64,000 nucleotides of DNA from Streptomyces sp. RFCAC02 (lineage in GTDB: Bacteria > Actinomycetota > Actinomycetes > Streptomycetales > Streptomycetaceae): the NCBI RefSeq assembly GCF_004193175.1, contig NZ_SAUH01000001.1, forward strand, positions 3,412,501-3,476,500, written 5' to 3'. The notes beneath the pieces were generated by a model that saw only the letters and a list, made by a program, of their open reading frames with translations, searched no databases and was not told the origin of the DNA. Of this stretch, positions 48,112 through 56,601 are shown one piece after another. Made by a program: the position numbers and the translations under genes. Position 1 is the first letter of the stretch; each line of letters opens with the position of its first letter.

Positions 48112-48702
48112 ATGGGAGAGACACTGGCCGTGGCGGGACCCGACGGGCTGCTCCGCTGCCCGTGGGGCGTCGCGCCGGACGACTACCGCGCCTACCACGA
48201 CGAGGAGTGGGGGCGCCCGGTCCGCGGTGACCGGGCGCTGTTCGAGCGGCTGACGCTCGAAGCGTTCCAGTCGGGCCTGTCGTGGCTGACGATCCTGCGC
48301 CGCAGGCCGGGCTTCCGGGCGGCGTTCGCCGGCTTCGACACCGCGCGGATCGCCGCCTTCACCGAGGAGGACGTGGCGCGCCTGCTGCGGGACCCCGGCA
48401 TCATCAGGAACCGGCAGAAGATCGAGGCCACCGTGGCGAACGCGCGGGTCGCCGCGGATCTGGCCGACGGGGAGCTGACGGACCTCATCTGGTCGTACGC
48501 GCCCGATCCGGCCACCAGGCCGGCGCCCCGCGGCGTCGGCGACGTCCTGGCGACCACCCCCGAGTCGACCGCCCTGTCCCGTGAGCTGCGGCGGCGCGGG
48601 TTCCGGTTCGTCGGCCCGACCACGGCGCACGCGCTGATGCAGGCCTGCGGTCTCGTCAACGACCACCTCGCCGATTGCCGCTTCCGCGCTCCCGTCCGGT
48701 GA
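48112..48702 (+). CDS. tag: DNA-3-methyladenine glycosylase I
   Basis: A 196-residue base-excision repair enzyme that removes 3-methyladenine. The start RCPWGVAPDDYRAYHDEEWGRPV and the FEAFQSGLSWLTIL-type stretch (LTLEAFQSGLSWLTILRRR) are family signatures. The C-terminal HALMQACGLVNDHLADC supplies the zinc ligands together with the N-terminal Cys and His. ATG at 48112; the frame begins at 48082. Confidence 0.95.
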   Translation: MGETLAVAGPDGLLRCPWGVAPDDYRAYHDEEWGRPVRGDRALFERLTLEAFQSGLSWLTILRRRPGFRAAFAGFDTARIAAFTEEDVARLLRDPGIIRNRQKIEATVANARVAADLADGELTDLIWSYAPDPATRPAPRGVGDVLATTPESTALSRELRRRGFRFVGPTTAHALMQACGLVNDHLADCRFRAPVR

Positions 48703-48733
48703 CGGCCGGTCAGGAAACTGCGAGGATGCTGCG

Positions 48734-49225
48734 GTGATCACGAGCGAGGAGGACTGGGAGCGGCGGGTCCGGCGGCTGTGGGAGGCGTCCGGGTCCCTGG
48801 ACGGGCCGGCGTTCCGTGCCGCGATGAAGGACCTGGTGGCGCTGCGGCCCCCGGACGATCCGGCCGCGCTGTTCGAGCTGGCGTCCGCGCTGGACGCGAC
48901 CGCGTGCGACTCGGAGGCGGCCCACCTGTACCGGCGGGCGCTCGCCGCCGGCCTGGCGGGCGTCCGGCGGCGGCGCGCCGTGCTCCAGCTCGCCGGGACG
49001 CTGCGGCGGCTCGGCCGGGCCGAGGAGAGCGTCGGGCTGCTGCGGGCCGAGCGCGCCCTCGTCTCCGACGACCTGGACGACGCCCTGGTCGCGTTCCTCG
49101 CCCTCTCCCTGACCGAGGCGGGGCAGGAGCGCGAGGCCGTCTCGCTGCTGCTGAAGACCCTTTCGCCGCACCTGCCGCGGTACACCGAGGCGATCGCCCG
49201 TTCGGCGGACGAACTGCCGCTGTAG
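48734..49225 (+). CDS. Tetratricopeptide-repeat protein
   Basis: A 163-residue helical protein with TPR-like repeats: LFELASALDATACDSEAAHLYRRAL, VLQLAGTLRRLGRAEESVGLLR, and LALSLTEAGQEREAVSLLL, each about 34 residues. Such proteins act as protein-binding scaffolds. GTG start 31 bases after tag. Partner unknown. Confidence 0.85.
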   Translation: MITSEEDWERRVRRLWEASGSLDGPAFRAAMKDLVALRPPDDPAALFELASALDATACDSEAAHLYRRALAAGLAGVRRRRAVLQLAGTLRRLGRAEESVGLLRAERALVSDDLDDALVAFLALSLTEAGQEREAVSLLLKTLSPHLPRYTEAIARSADELPL

Positions 49226-49302
49226 CGGCCCGCCCGGCGCGGCGCGTCCCCTCCCGTGCGGCACGATGCCCCCTGGGGGCCGTCGTCCGAGGAGGGTACT
49301 CG

Positions 49303-50097
49303 ATGATCCTGGTCACCGGTGCCACCGGCAGTGTGGGGTCCGACCTGATCGGCGAGCTGACCGAGGCATGCGAGGGCGTGCACGCCCTGAGCCGCCGGCC
49401 GGGCGCGCTCACGCGCCTGCCCGCGACCGCCGAGGCCGTCACCGGTGATCCGACCCGTCCCGCGACCCTCGCAGCGGCGCTCGACGGGGTCGACGGCGTG
49501 TTCCTGCTGCCGTGGTTCGCCGAGGTGCCCGGGCTCCTCGCCCGCGCGCGTGCGGTCGGCGTACGGCACGTCGTCCTGCTGTCCAGTCATGCCGCGGCGG
49601 CGCCCCGGCCGGCCTCGGAGTTCGCACGCCGGGTGGCCGGCGCCGAACGGGCCGTGCGCGCCTGTGGCCTGCCCTGGACGCTCCTGCGGGCACGCCCGCT
49701 CATGACGAACACCCTGCGCTGGCTCCCGCAGCTCCGCCGGGGCGACGTGGTGCGCGTCCCGTTCCCGGACGTCGCGGCCGCCGTGGTCGATCCGTCCGAC
49801 GTGGCCGCCGTCGCCGCCCGCACCCTCCTCGTGGACGGCCACGCCGGCAGGACGTACGAGATCACGGGGCCGGAAGCCCTCTTCCCCCGCGACCTGGTGG
49901 CGACGCTCGGCACCGTCCTCGGGCGCGAGCTGCGCTGCGAGCCGCTGCCCGAACCGCACCCGCCGCTGGAACCGGGGGAGGCCCATCCCGCGGACGGCGA
50001 CGCGTCCGCCGTCCTGCCGGCGGTCGAGACGGTCACCGGTGCCCCGCCCCAGAACTTCGAGCGCTGGGCGCAGCGGCACATCTCCCTCTTCCTGTGA
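49303..50097 (+). CDS. NAD(P)H-binding protein, NmrA/SDR type
   Basis: 264 residues. The N-terminus MILVTGATGSVGSDLIGELTE is the atypical-SDR dinucleotide motif (TGATGxxG). The family usually has no catalytic Tyr-Lys pair, and I see none. C-terminal stretches include YEITGPEALFPRDLVATLG. Such proteins bind NADP(H) as redox sensors or reduce quinones. The ATG at 49303 has GGAGG 9 bases before it. Confidence 0.88.
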   Translation: MILVTGATGSVGSDLIGELTEACEGVHALSRRPGALTRLPATAEAVTGDPTRPATLAAALDGVDGVFLLPWFAEVPGLLARARAVGVRHVVLLSSHAAAAPRPASEFARRVAGAERAVRACGLPWTLLRARPLMTNTLRWLPQLRRGDVVRVPFPDVAAAVVDPSDVAAVAARTLLVDGHAGRTYEITGPEALFPRDLVATLGTVLGRELRCEPLPEPHPPLEPGEAHPADGDASAVLPAVETVTGAPPQNFERWAQRHISLFL

Positions 50098-50153
50098 ACT
50101 CCCCCTTTCGTGCCGGCCGTCAGAAGGAGGCCCGGGGGACGGTGTGTTGCGGT

Positions 50154-50189
50154 GCCTTTGTGGCGCATGGGGCCTTTGTGGTGCGTGAA
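50154..50189 (+). repeat. Two tandem copies of an 18-base repeat
   Basis: GCCTTTGTGGCGCATGGG (50154-50171) is followed by GCCTTTGTGGTGCGTGAA (50172-50189), 14 of 18 identical. It lies in the 209-base gap upstream of the ATPase gene, perhaps a regulatory site. Confidence 0.55.
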
Positions 50190-50306
50190 CTCCGCCAAGA
50201 ACCCCGGAAATTCCGCACGGGACCGCCCCGGGCCCGATTGAGGCGGCCCGGGAGAAGGAACCCGTAAGGAGAGCCCGACATCACCCACCACGGGAGGAGC
50301 AGGGCC

Positions 50307-50732
50307 ATGTGTCTGGTGCCCGAGCGATCCGGCAGCGCCGATTTCGCGCTGCATTTCCCGGCCGACCCCGCATGGGTGCGCAACGTCCGGCAGGCGATGC
50401 GCACCGCCCTCGGAGGAACGGTTCCGCGCAACGGCGAACTCATCGACACCGCCGTCCTCCTCACCTCGGAGATCGTGAGCAACGCGGTGACGGCCTCGCT
50501 GCACTGCCCCACCCCGCCGCCCGTCGACGTCCACGCGTGCTGGTCGCCCGAGGGCGCGCTCCAGGTCGTCGTCCAGGACCGCGCCCCCGGCACCCCGCAG
50601 CCACCGGAGCGTGCCCCCGCCACGGAGGCCGAGCACGGCCGCGGCCTGCTGCTGCTCACCCGCTGCGCCCGCCGCTGGGAGGTCTGCCGGCACGCCCCGG
50701 GGCCGGGGAAGCGGGTGTCGTTCCAGCTCTGA
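50307..50732 (+). CDS. ATP-binding anti-sigma-type protein
   Basis: 141 residues of a GHKL (HATPase_c_2) fold without sensor domain: N box LLTSEIVSNAVTAS, G1 VVVQDRAPGTPQPP, and a GRGLLLLTRC lid. Such proteins in Streptomyces belong to the RsbW/SpoIIAB group. The ATG follows GGGAGGAGCAGGGCC. It overlaps the convergent HxlR gene at the 3' end by 77 bases. Target unknown. Confidence 0.85.
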   Translation: MCLVPERSGSADFALHFPADPAWVRNVRQAMRTALGGTVPRNGELIDTAVLLTSEIVSNAVTASLHCPTPPPVDVHACWSPEGALQVVVQDRAPGTPQPPERAPATEAEHGRGLLLLTRCARRWEVCRHAPGPGKRVSFQL

Positions 50733-51081
50733 GCCGGGCGGCGCACGCGTCCTCCCTGGCACGCGCCACCTCGTCGCCGTGCTCAGCCGCCCACGCGCCG
50801 AGCGCCTCCAGGGGGCCGAGGAGCGAGCGCCCGAGCGGCGTCAGGGCGTACTCGACGCGGGGCGGCGCCTCGCGGTGGCGGCGGCTCGACACGAGGCCGC
50901 TGTCGCGCAGCCGGTGCAGCGTCCCGGTCAAAACCTTGGGGCTGATGCCGCCGACGCGGCGGCGCAGTTCCCGCGGGCGGCACGGCCCGTCGCGCAGCGC
51001 CCACAGCACCACGCCGTCCCAGGTGTGCGCGAGCAGGTCGAACGCCAGCCGCGCGCGGCAGTCGGCCAGGAACTCCGGCAT
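50656..51081 (-). CDS. HxlR-family transcriptional regulator
   Basis: 141 residues. The winged helix reads LLAHTWDGVVLWALRDGPCRP, then ISPKVLTGTLHRLRDSGLV and wing VEYALTPLGRSLLGPL. An N-terminal Cys (FLADCRARL) may be a redox sensor as in several HxlR/YodB proteins. The ATG at 51081 was chosen because the family begins there; the frame is open to 51282. It is divergent from the oxidoreductase-type gene 51231. Confidence 0.88.
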   Translation of the reverse strand: MPEFLADCRARLAFDLLAHTWDGVVLWALRDGPCRPRELRRRVGGISPKVLTGTLHRLRDSGLVSSRRHREAPPRVEYALTPLGRSLLGPLEALGAWAAEHGDEVARAREDACAARLRAGTTPASPAPGRAGRPPSGGRSG

Positions 51082-51230
51082 CCGCCGCACCCCCTCCGCT
51101 CGTCGTCCCCCCCCGGAACGGTCCGAAGGGCACCGTCCGGTGTGCAACGGATTCTCTACCGTCGCCACGGGCCTGCCGCACGGCCCCCGCGCCCCGGGCG
51201 CGGCTCCGCGACACGAGAGGATCCCACCCC

Positions 51231-51899
51231 ATGCGCATCGGCATACTCGGCGCCGGCTCCCTGTCCACCGCCCTCGCCGCACGGTGGCGGACGGCCGGGC
51301 ACGATGTCGTCGCCGGCGGACGCACCCCCGCGCGGACCGGCCACGGGTTCGCCGCCGCCGCGGCCCACGGCACCGACGCCGTGGTCGTCGCCGTCCCCGA
51401 CCACGCGGCCCTCGCCGTTCTCGCCGAGGCGGGCGCCGGGGACGGCGCGCTGCGCGGCCGGGCCGTCATCGACTGCACCGTCCCGCTCGTCCCCGGCACG
51501 GTGACCCTCTCCACGGCCGGCGGCCCCTCCATGGCGGAGCGGATCGCCGCCGCCGCGCCGGGCGCCGGGGTCGTCAAGGCGTTCACGTTCGCCCCGGCCG
51601 ACGTGTGGACCCTCGATACGCCGGTCTTCGACGGCGACCCGCTGGGCGTCCCCCTGTGCGGTGACGACCCGGCGGCCCTCGCGACGGCCGGGCGCCTCGT
51701 CACCGACCTCGGGGCCGTCCCGCTGCCCGCCGGCGGCCTGGAGCGGGCCGGCCTCGCCGAGGCGACCGCCGCGTTCCTGATCGGGCTGTGGGCGACCGGC
51801 GCCGACGCCCGTACGGCCCTGCCGCGCACCGCGGGGACGGGCGCGGCGCGGCCCACGCTCGGCCGCCGGCCGGCTCAGTCGGCGCCGGGCAGCCGGTAG
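51231..51899 (+). CDS. NADP-dependent oxidoreductase-type protein (F420-reductase-like fold)
   Basis: 222 residues. MRIGILGAGSLSTALAARW is a Rossmann dinucleotide motif of the F420H2:NADP oxidoreductase-like family; GRAVIDCTVPL and VVKAFTFAPADVW follow typical positions. Divergent from an HxlR regulator, 149 bases away, so it is probably its target, a usual arrangement. The stop overlaps mutY by 25 bases. Confidence 0.85.
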   Translation: MRIGILGAGSLSTALAARWRTAGHDVVAGGRTPARTGHGFAAAAAHGTDAVVVAVPDHAALAVLAEAGAGDGALRGRAVIDCTVPLVPGTVTLSTAGGPSMAERIAAAAPGAGVVKAFTFAPADVWTLDTPVFDGDPLGVPLCGDDPAALATAGRLVTDLGAVPLPAGGLERAGLAEATAAFLIGLWATGADARTALPRTAGTGAARPTLGRRPAQSAPGSR

Positions 51900-52831
51900 C
51901 GGCCGTCCGGGAGGCGCTCGGCGAGGCCGTCGGCGACCAGCCCGTTCAGCGCGCGGGCGCGCTGCTCGGGCTCGTGCCACACGCGGTCGAGGACCGGCCT
52001 CGGCACCGGCCCGACTGCCTCCCGCAGCACGGCGAGCAGCTTCCCGCGCACCTGCCGGTCCGTCCCCGCATACGTCTGCCCGCGCCGGGGCGGACCCTCG
52101 TGCGCGGGGGAGCCGGCGCCCCGCCAGGCGCACAGTTCGGCGATCGGGCACCGGGCGCACTCCGGCGCGCGCGCCGTGCACAGCAGTGCGCCCAGCTCCA
52201 TCGTGGCGGCGGCCCAGCGCGCGGCCGTCGCGGCCTCGGCGGGCAGCAGCATCCGGGCGAGCTTGCGCTCGGCCGCGGTCGTGGCGTTCGGCGGGTACTG
52301 CGTACCGGTGACGGCGCGGGCGAAGACGCGCCGCACGTTCGTGTCGAGGACGGCGTGCCGCTGCCCGTAGGCGAACGACGCCACCGCCGCCGCCGTGTAC
52401 TCGCCGACCCCGGGCAGCGCGAGGAGCTGGTGGTGGTCGGTCGGGACCTCGCCGCCGTGCCGTTCCGCTATGGCGGCGGCGGCATTGTGGAGACGGAGGG
52501 CACGGCGCGGGTAGCCCAGCCGGCCCCAGGCCCTGACCGCCTCACCGGGCGCCTCGGCCGCGAGGTCGGCGGGGCGGGGCCAGCGTTTCAGCCATTCCTC
52601 GTAGACCGGCAGCACACGGCTGACAGGGGTCTGCTGGAGCATGAACTCGCTGACCATGACCCCCCAGGCGCCCGCCTCCGGGCGGCGCCACGGAAGGTCG
52701 CGGGCGTGCTTGTCGAACCAGTCGATGACCGGCAGGTGCAGGGCCGTGTGATCGGGGGCGGGCCCCTCGGATGTCGTGGCCGGCACGGTCGTCGCCGGCG
52801 TGGTGGCTGTCGTCGCAGTCGTCGCAGTCAT
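51875..52831 (-). CDS. mutY: Adenine DNA glycosylase
   Basis: A 318-residue base-excision enzyme that removes A opposite 8-oxoG. The helix-hairpin-helix is LLALPGVGEYTAAAVASFAYG, with the catalytic Asp in VLDTNVRRV. The 4Fe-4S ligands match C-X6-C-X2-C-X5-C (LCTARAPECARCPIAELC). The ATG at 52831 is chosen; it starts with a Thr/Ala repeat (MTATTATTATTPATT) of unknown use. The usual C-terminal NUDIX-like domain is absent, as in many actinobacteria. Confidence 0.95.
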   Translation of the reverse strand: MTATTATTATTPATTVPATTSEGPAPDHTALHLPVIDWFDKHARDLPWRRPEAGAWGVMVSEFMLQQTPVSRVLPVYEEWLKRWPRPADLAAEAPGEAVRAWGRLGYPRRALRLHNAAAAIAERHGGEVPTDHHQLLALPGVGEYTAAAVASFAYGQRHAVLDTNVRRVFARAVTGTQYPPNATTAAERKLARMLLPAEAATAARWAAATMELGALLCTARAPECARCPIAELCAWRGAGSPAHEGPPRRGQTYAGTDRQVRGKLLAVLREAVGPVPRPVLDRVWHEPEQRARALNGLVADGLAERLPDGRYRLPGAD

Positions 52832-52953
52832 GGCAAAGGCGATCCTGGCATGTCGGAAGCACGGCACAAAGCGGTCCGCGCCGCGCGTGTTGGGGAGGAC
52901 CGAAGCGAAGGGTGGGGCGCGGGCACGTGACGGAAGTCTCGTAAGGTTTCCGC

Positions 52954-53817
52954 GTGGGATCTCTGCGCACTCCGGTCGGGCCGCTGCCGTCCGCCATTTA
53001 CTGGCGGCGCAGGGCAGTTGTGTTCCTGCTGCTCGCGATCGTCGCGCTGCTCGTGCTGTGGGCCGTGCGGTCCGGCGGCGGGGGCGGCGGGTCGGACACG
53101 GCCGGCCACGGCCAGGACACCGAGGGACCGGCCGAGGAGATCACGCCGGGCCCCACCCCATCGGAGTCGCTGATCGACGAACGCCCCGGCGGGCGCGAGG
53201 AGTCGTCCGACGACGAAGCCGGCGACGAGGCCGGTGACGAGGCCGGTGACGGCGGCGCGGACGACAGCGCTGACACCGGTGGCGGGGGGAGCGCCGGGAG
53301 CGGCGGCACGTCCGGCGGCACGTCCGGGGCCGGCGGCGGTGGCGCCGGGGAGATCGGCGCGGACAGCGGTGCCGCCGGCACGGACGGCGGCAGCGACGGC
53401 GCCGTGGACGCGTCGGGGCTGCCCGTCTGCCTCCCCCAGGCCGTCACCCTGTCCCTGCGCAGCGACGCCAACGACTACGCTGCCGACGAGGAACCCGAAC
53501 TCCGCCTCAGCGTGCGGAACGAGTCGGGCGCCGCGTGCGCCGTCGACTTCGGCACCGACGCCCTGGCCGTCACCCTCGCCGACGCCGCCGACGACCGGGT
53601 CTGGACGGACGAGTGCTCGACGGATCCGGCGAGCGCCCCGGTCGGCATCGCGCCGGGGGGCACCGTCATCCACTCGCTGACCTGGGACCGGCACCGCTCG
53701 GCCGACGACTGCGACGCGGAACCAGGACCGCTCGCCCCGGCCGGGACGTACCTCGCCGAGGCCACTCTCGGGGACTACCCGGTGGTGCAGACGTCGTTCC
53801 GCCTCGACGACGACTGA
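52954..53817 (+). CDS. Membrane-anchored protein with acidic linker and exported C-terminal domain
   Basis: 287 residues. One helix at about 22-40 (VVFLLLAIVALLVLWAV) anchors it with the C-terminus outside. Residues about 45-150 are an Asp/Glu/Gly/Ser-rich linker with DEAGDEAGDEAGD. The C-terminal 135 residues form a beta-rich domain starting LPVCLPQAVTLSLRS, with four cysteines (LPVCL, AACAVD, DECSTD, DDCDAE) that could pair outside the cell. A DUF4232/BsuPI-like fold is possible. GTG start; divergent from mutY. Confidence 0.82.
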   Translation: MGSLRTPVGPLPSAIYWRRRAVVFLLLAIVALLVLWAVRSGGGGGGSDTAGHGQDTEGPAEEITPGPTPSESLIDERPGGREESSDDEAGDEAGDEAGDGGADDSADTGGGGSAGSGGTSGGTSGAGGGGAGEIGADSGAAGTDGGSDGAVDASGLPVCLPQAVTLSLRSDANDYAADEEPELRLSVRNESGAACAVDFGTDALAVTLADAADDRVWTDECSTDPASAPVGIAPGGTVIHSLTWDRHRSADDCDAEPGPLAPAGTYLAEATLGDYPVVQTSFRLDDD

Positions 53818-53847
53818 CGGCCGCGCGCGGCCCGGTGCCGCGCCGGG

Positions 53848-54960
53848 TCAGACGTACCGTTCGAGGATCGAGGACTCCGCGAGCCGCGACAGGCCCTCCC
53901 GCACCGAGCGGGCACGCGTCTCGCCGACGCCGTCGACCTGCTGGAGGTCGTCCACGCTCGCCGCGAGCAGCTTCTGCAGCCCGCCGAAGTGGTCCACCAG
54001 CCGGTCGATGACCAGGCCGGGCAGCCGCGGCACCTTCGCCAGCAGGCGGAAGCCGCGCGGCGAGACCGTCGTGTCCAGGGCCTCGGGCGCCGCGCCGTAC
54101 CCGAGGGCGCGGGCGACGGCCGGCAGCTCCAGCAGATCGGTGTGGCCGAGGCCGTCCAGCTCGGCCAGGGCCGTGCCGACCTTCCGGGACCGCTTGCCGG
54201 CCGCCTCGGGCAGGTAGTCGCGGACGACGAGGTGCCGCTCCGGCTCGACGCCGGCGATCAGCTCGTCGAGCTGGAGCGACAGCAGCCGCCCGTCCGTGCC
54301 GAGCTCCACCACGTACTCGGCGATCTCGGCGGCGATCCTGCGCACCATCTCCAGGCGCTGTGCGACGGCCGCGACGTCCCTGACCGTGACGAGGTCCTCG
54401 ATCTCCAGCGCGGACAGCGTGCCGGTGACCTCGTCGAGCCGCAGCTTGTACCGCTCCAGGGTGGCCAGCGCCTGGTTGGCCCGCGACAGGATCGCGCCGG
54501 AGTCCTCCACGACGCGCCGCTGCCCGTCCAGGTAGAGCGCCACCAGGCGCATCGACTGGCTGACCGACACCACGGGAAACCCCGTCTGGATGGACACGCG
54601 CTGCGCCGTGCGGTGGCGGGTGCCCGTCTCCTCGGTCGGGATGCTCGGGTCGGGCACCAGTTGCACGCCCGCGCGCACGATGCGGGAGATGTCCCGGTCG
54701 ACGACGACCGCGCCGTCCAGCTTGCACAGCTCCCGCAGCCGGGTGGCCGTGAACTCGACGTCCAGCACGAAACCGCCCGTGCACAGCGACTCCACGGTGC
54801 GGTCCACGCCGAGGACGATGAGGCCGCCCGTGTTGCCGCGGAGGATGCGCTCCAGGCCGTCGCGCAGCGCGGTGCCGGGCGCGACCGCGCTGAGCGCCGC
54901 CCGCACCAGGCCCTCGCCCCCCGGCCTGCCGGGGCCCGCCGGCCGGTCGCTGGCTGCCAT
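53848..54960 (-). CDS. disA: Diadenylate cyclase / DNA-integrity scanning protein DisA
   Basis: A 370-residue enzyme making c-di-AMP. The cyclase motifs are DGA (residues 82-84) and RHR (115-117, in GTRHRTAQR). A helical spine follows, and the C-terminal helix-hairpin-helix DNA-binding region has [17 protein letters not shown]. In Streptomyces c-di-AMP controls potassium uptake and osmotic balance and affects sporulation. It lies 45 bases downstream of radA on the same strand; RadA and DisA interact in Bacillus. Confidence 0.97.
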   Translation of the reverse strand: MAASDRPAGPGRPGGEGLVRAALSAVAPGTALRDGLERILRGNTGGLIVLGVDRTVESLCTGGFVLDVEFTATRLRELCKLDGAVVVDRDISRIVRAGVQLVPDPSIPTEETGTRHRTAQRVSIQTGFPVVSVSQSMRLVALYLDGQRRVVEDSGAILSRANQALATLERYKLRLDEVTGTLSALEIEDLVTVRDVAAVAQRLEMVRRIAAEIAEYVVELGTDGRLLSLQLDELIAGVEPERHLVVRDYLPEAAGKRSRKVGTALAELDGLGHTDLLELPAVARALGYGAAPEALDTTVSPRGFRLLAKVPRLPGLVIDRLVDHFGGLQKLLAASVDDLQQVDGVGETRARSVREGLSRLAESSILERYV

Positions 54961-55005
54961 GGGAACCCTCCGGAGGACGGATCGGCGCTTACGTCGCGCA
55001 CGAGT

Positions 55006-56418
55006 CTACCGGCGCGCCTCCTGGCGCCCGCTGTCGTCGGCGCCCCGCCCGGACGCCCGCGCGGGCAGGACGCGCAGGGCCTCCCCGATGTCGCCGACCT
55101 CCAGCACCCGCATCCCCGCCGGCGTCCGCCCCGGGTCGGACGGCACCAGGGCGTGCGTGAAACCGAGCCGTGACGCCTCCGCGAGCCGCCGCTGCACACC
55201 GGTGACGCGCCGCACCTCGCCCGCGAGCCCGACCTCGCCGATGGCCACGAGGTTCTTCGGCAGCGGGGTGTCGCTCGCCGCGCTCGCGAGGGCGAGGGCC
55301 ACGGCCAGGTCGGCCGCCGGCTCCGACAGGCGGACGCCGCCGACCGTCGCGGTGTAGATGTCGTTCTTCCCGAGCGCGGAGATGCGGCCGCGCTGCTCCA
55401 GGACGGCCAGCATCATCGACACCCGGGACGTCTCCAGGCCCGAGGTGGTGCGGCGCGGCGACGGGATCTGGCTGGCCACCGTCAGCGACTGCACCTCGGC
55501 GACCAGCGGGCGCCGCCCCTCCAGCGTGACCGTGAGGCAGGTGCCGGGCACCGGCTCGTCGCGCCGCGTCAGGAACAGGCCGGACGGGTCGGCCAAACCC
55601 GTGATGCCCTCGTCGTGCAGCTCGAAGCAGCCCACCTCGTCGGTGGCGCCGTACCGGTTCTTGACGCCGCGGACCATGCGCAGGCGCGCGTGCCGGTCGC
55701 CCTCGAAGTGGAGGACGACGTCGACGAGGTGCTCCAGCAGGCGCGGGCCCGCGATCGCGCCGTCCTTCGTGACGTGGCCGACGAGGATCGTCGACATGCC
55801 GCGCTCCTTGGACGCCCGGATCAGCGCCCCCGCGACCTCCCTGACCTGCGCCATCCCGCCCGGCGCCCCGTCGATCTCCGCGGACGCGACGGTCTGCACC
55901 GAGTCCAGGACGAGGAGCGCCGGCTTCACCGCGTCGAGCTGGCCGAGGACCGAGCCGAGATCCGTCTCCGCGGCCAGGTACAGGTGGTCGTGGAGGGCGC
56001 CGATGCGGTCCGCCCGCATCCGGACCTGACCCGCCGACTCCTCGCCGGTGACGTACAGCGTCGGCCGCTCGGCGGACGCCGCCTTGGCCGCCACGTCGAG
56101 GAGGAGCGTGGACTTCCCGACGCCCGGCTCGCCCGCGAGCAGCACGACGGCGCCCGGCACCAGGCCGCCGCCGAGCACCCGGTCGAGCTCCGGCACTCCC
56201 GTGCCCCTGGCGCTCACGGACAGGCCGTCCACCTGGGCGATCGGCACGGCGGGCGACGCAACACGGGTGACGGCCGCCGTGCGGACGGCGGGCGCGCCGC
56301 CGACCTCCTCGACGGTGCCCCACGCGTGGCACTCGGGACAGCGGCCGAGCCACTTGGCCGTGGACCAGCCGCACTCCGTGCACCGGTACGCGGGTCGATC
56401 TGCTTTGCGGGAGGCCAT
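55006..56418 (-). CDS. radA: DNA repair protein RadA
   Basis: A 470-residue helicase-like repair protein for recombination intermediates. The zinc finger has Cys13, Cys16, Cys27 and Cys30 (CTECGWSTAKWLGRCPEC). Walker A is GEPGVGKS (residues 96-103). The RadA-specific motif is KNRYG (253-257), a KNRFG variant. The Lon-like C-terminal domain has GLAGEVRRVTGVQRRLAEA. The ATG at 56418 follows GGGAGGCC; the frame is open to 56634. Confidence 0.96.
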   Translation of the reverse strand: MASRKADRPAYRCTECGWSTAKWLGRCPECHAWGTVEEVGGAPAVRTAAVTRVASPAVPIAQVDGLSVSARGTGVPELDRVLGGGLVPGAVVLLAGEPGVGKSTLLLDVAAKAASAERPTLYVTGEESAGQVRMRADRIGALHDHLYLAAETDLGSVLGQLDAVKPALLVLDSVQTVASAEIDGAPGGMAQVREVAGALIRASKERGMSTILVGHVTKDGAIAGPRLLEHLVDVVLHFEGDRHARLRMVRGVKNRYGATDEVGCFELHDEGITGLADPSGLFLTRRDEPVPGTCLTVTLEGRRPLVAEVQSLTVASQIPSPRRTTSGLETSRVSMMLAVLEQRGRISALGKNDIYTATVGGVRLSEPAADLAVALALASAASDTPLPKNLVAIGEVGLAGEVRRVTGVQRRLAEASRLGFTHALVPSDPGRTPAGMRVLEVGDIGEALRVLPARASGRGADDSGRQEARR

Positions 56419-56601
56419 GACGGGAACGCTACCGCCGGCCACTGACATCCCCTCCGGCGCGGCCGTTCGCGCCCTTCGGGACCCGCCGGCGCGCGTACCG
56501 TACACGGCGCGCTTCCCCCGTTTCCCCCTGGCCTCACCCGTTCGAGGGAACCTCCCGGCAGCGGGCACGCCGCTGCTCCGCCGGGTGCCTACGGTCGGCG
56601 G

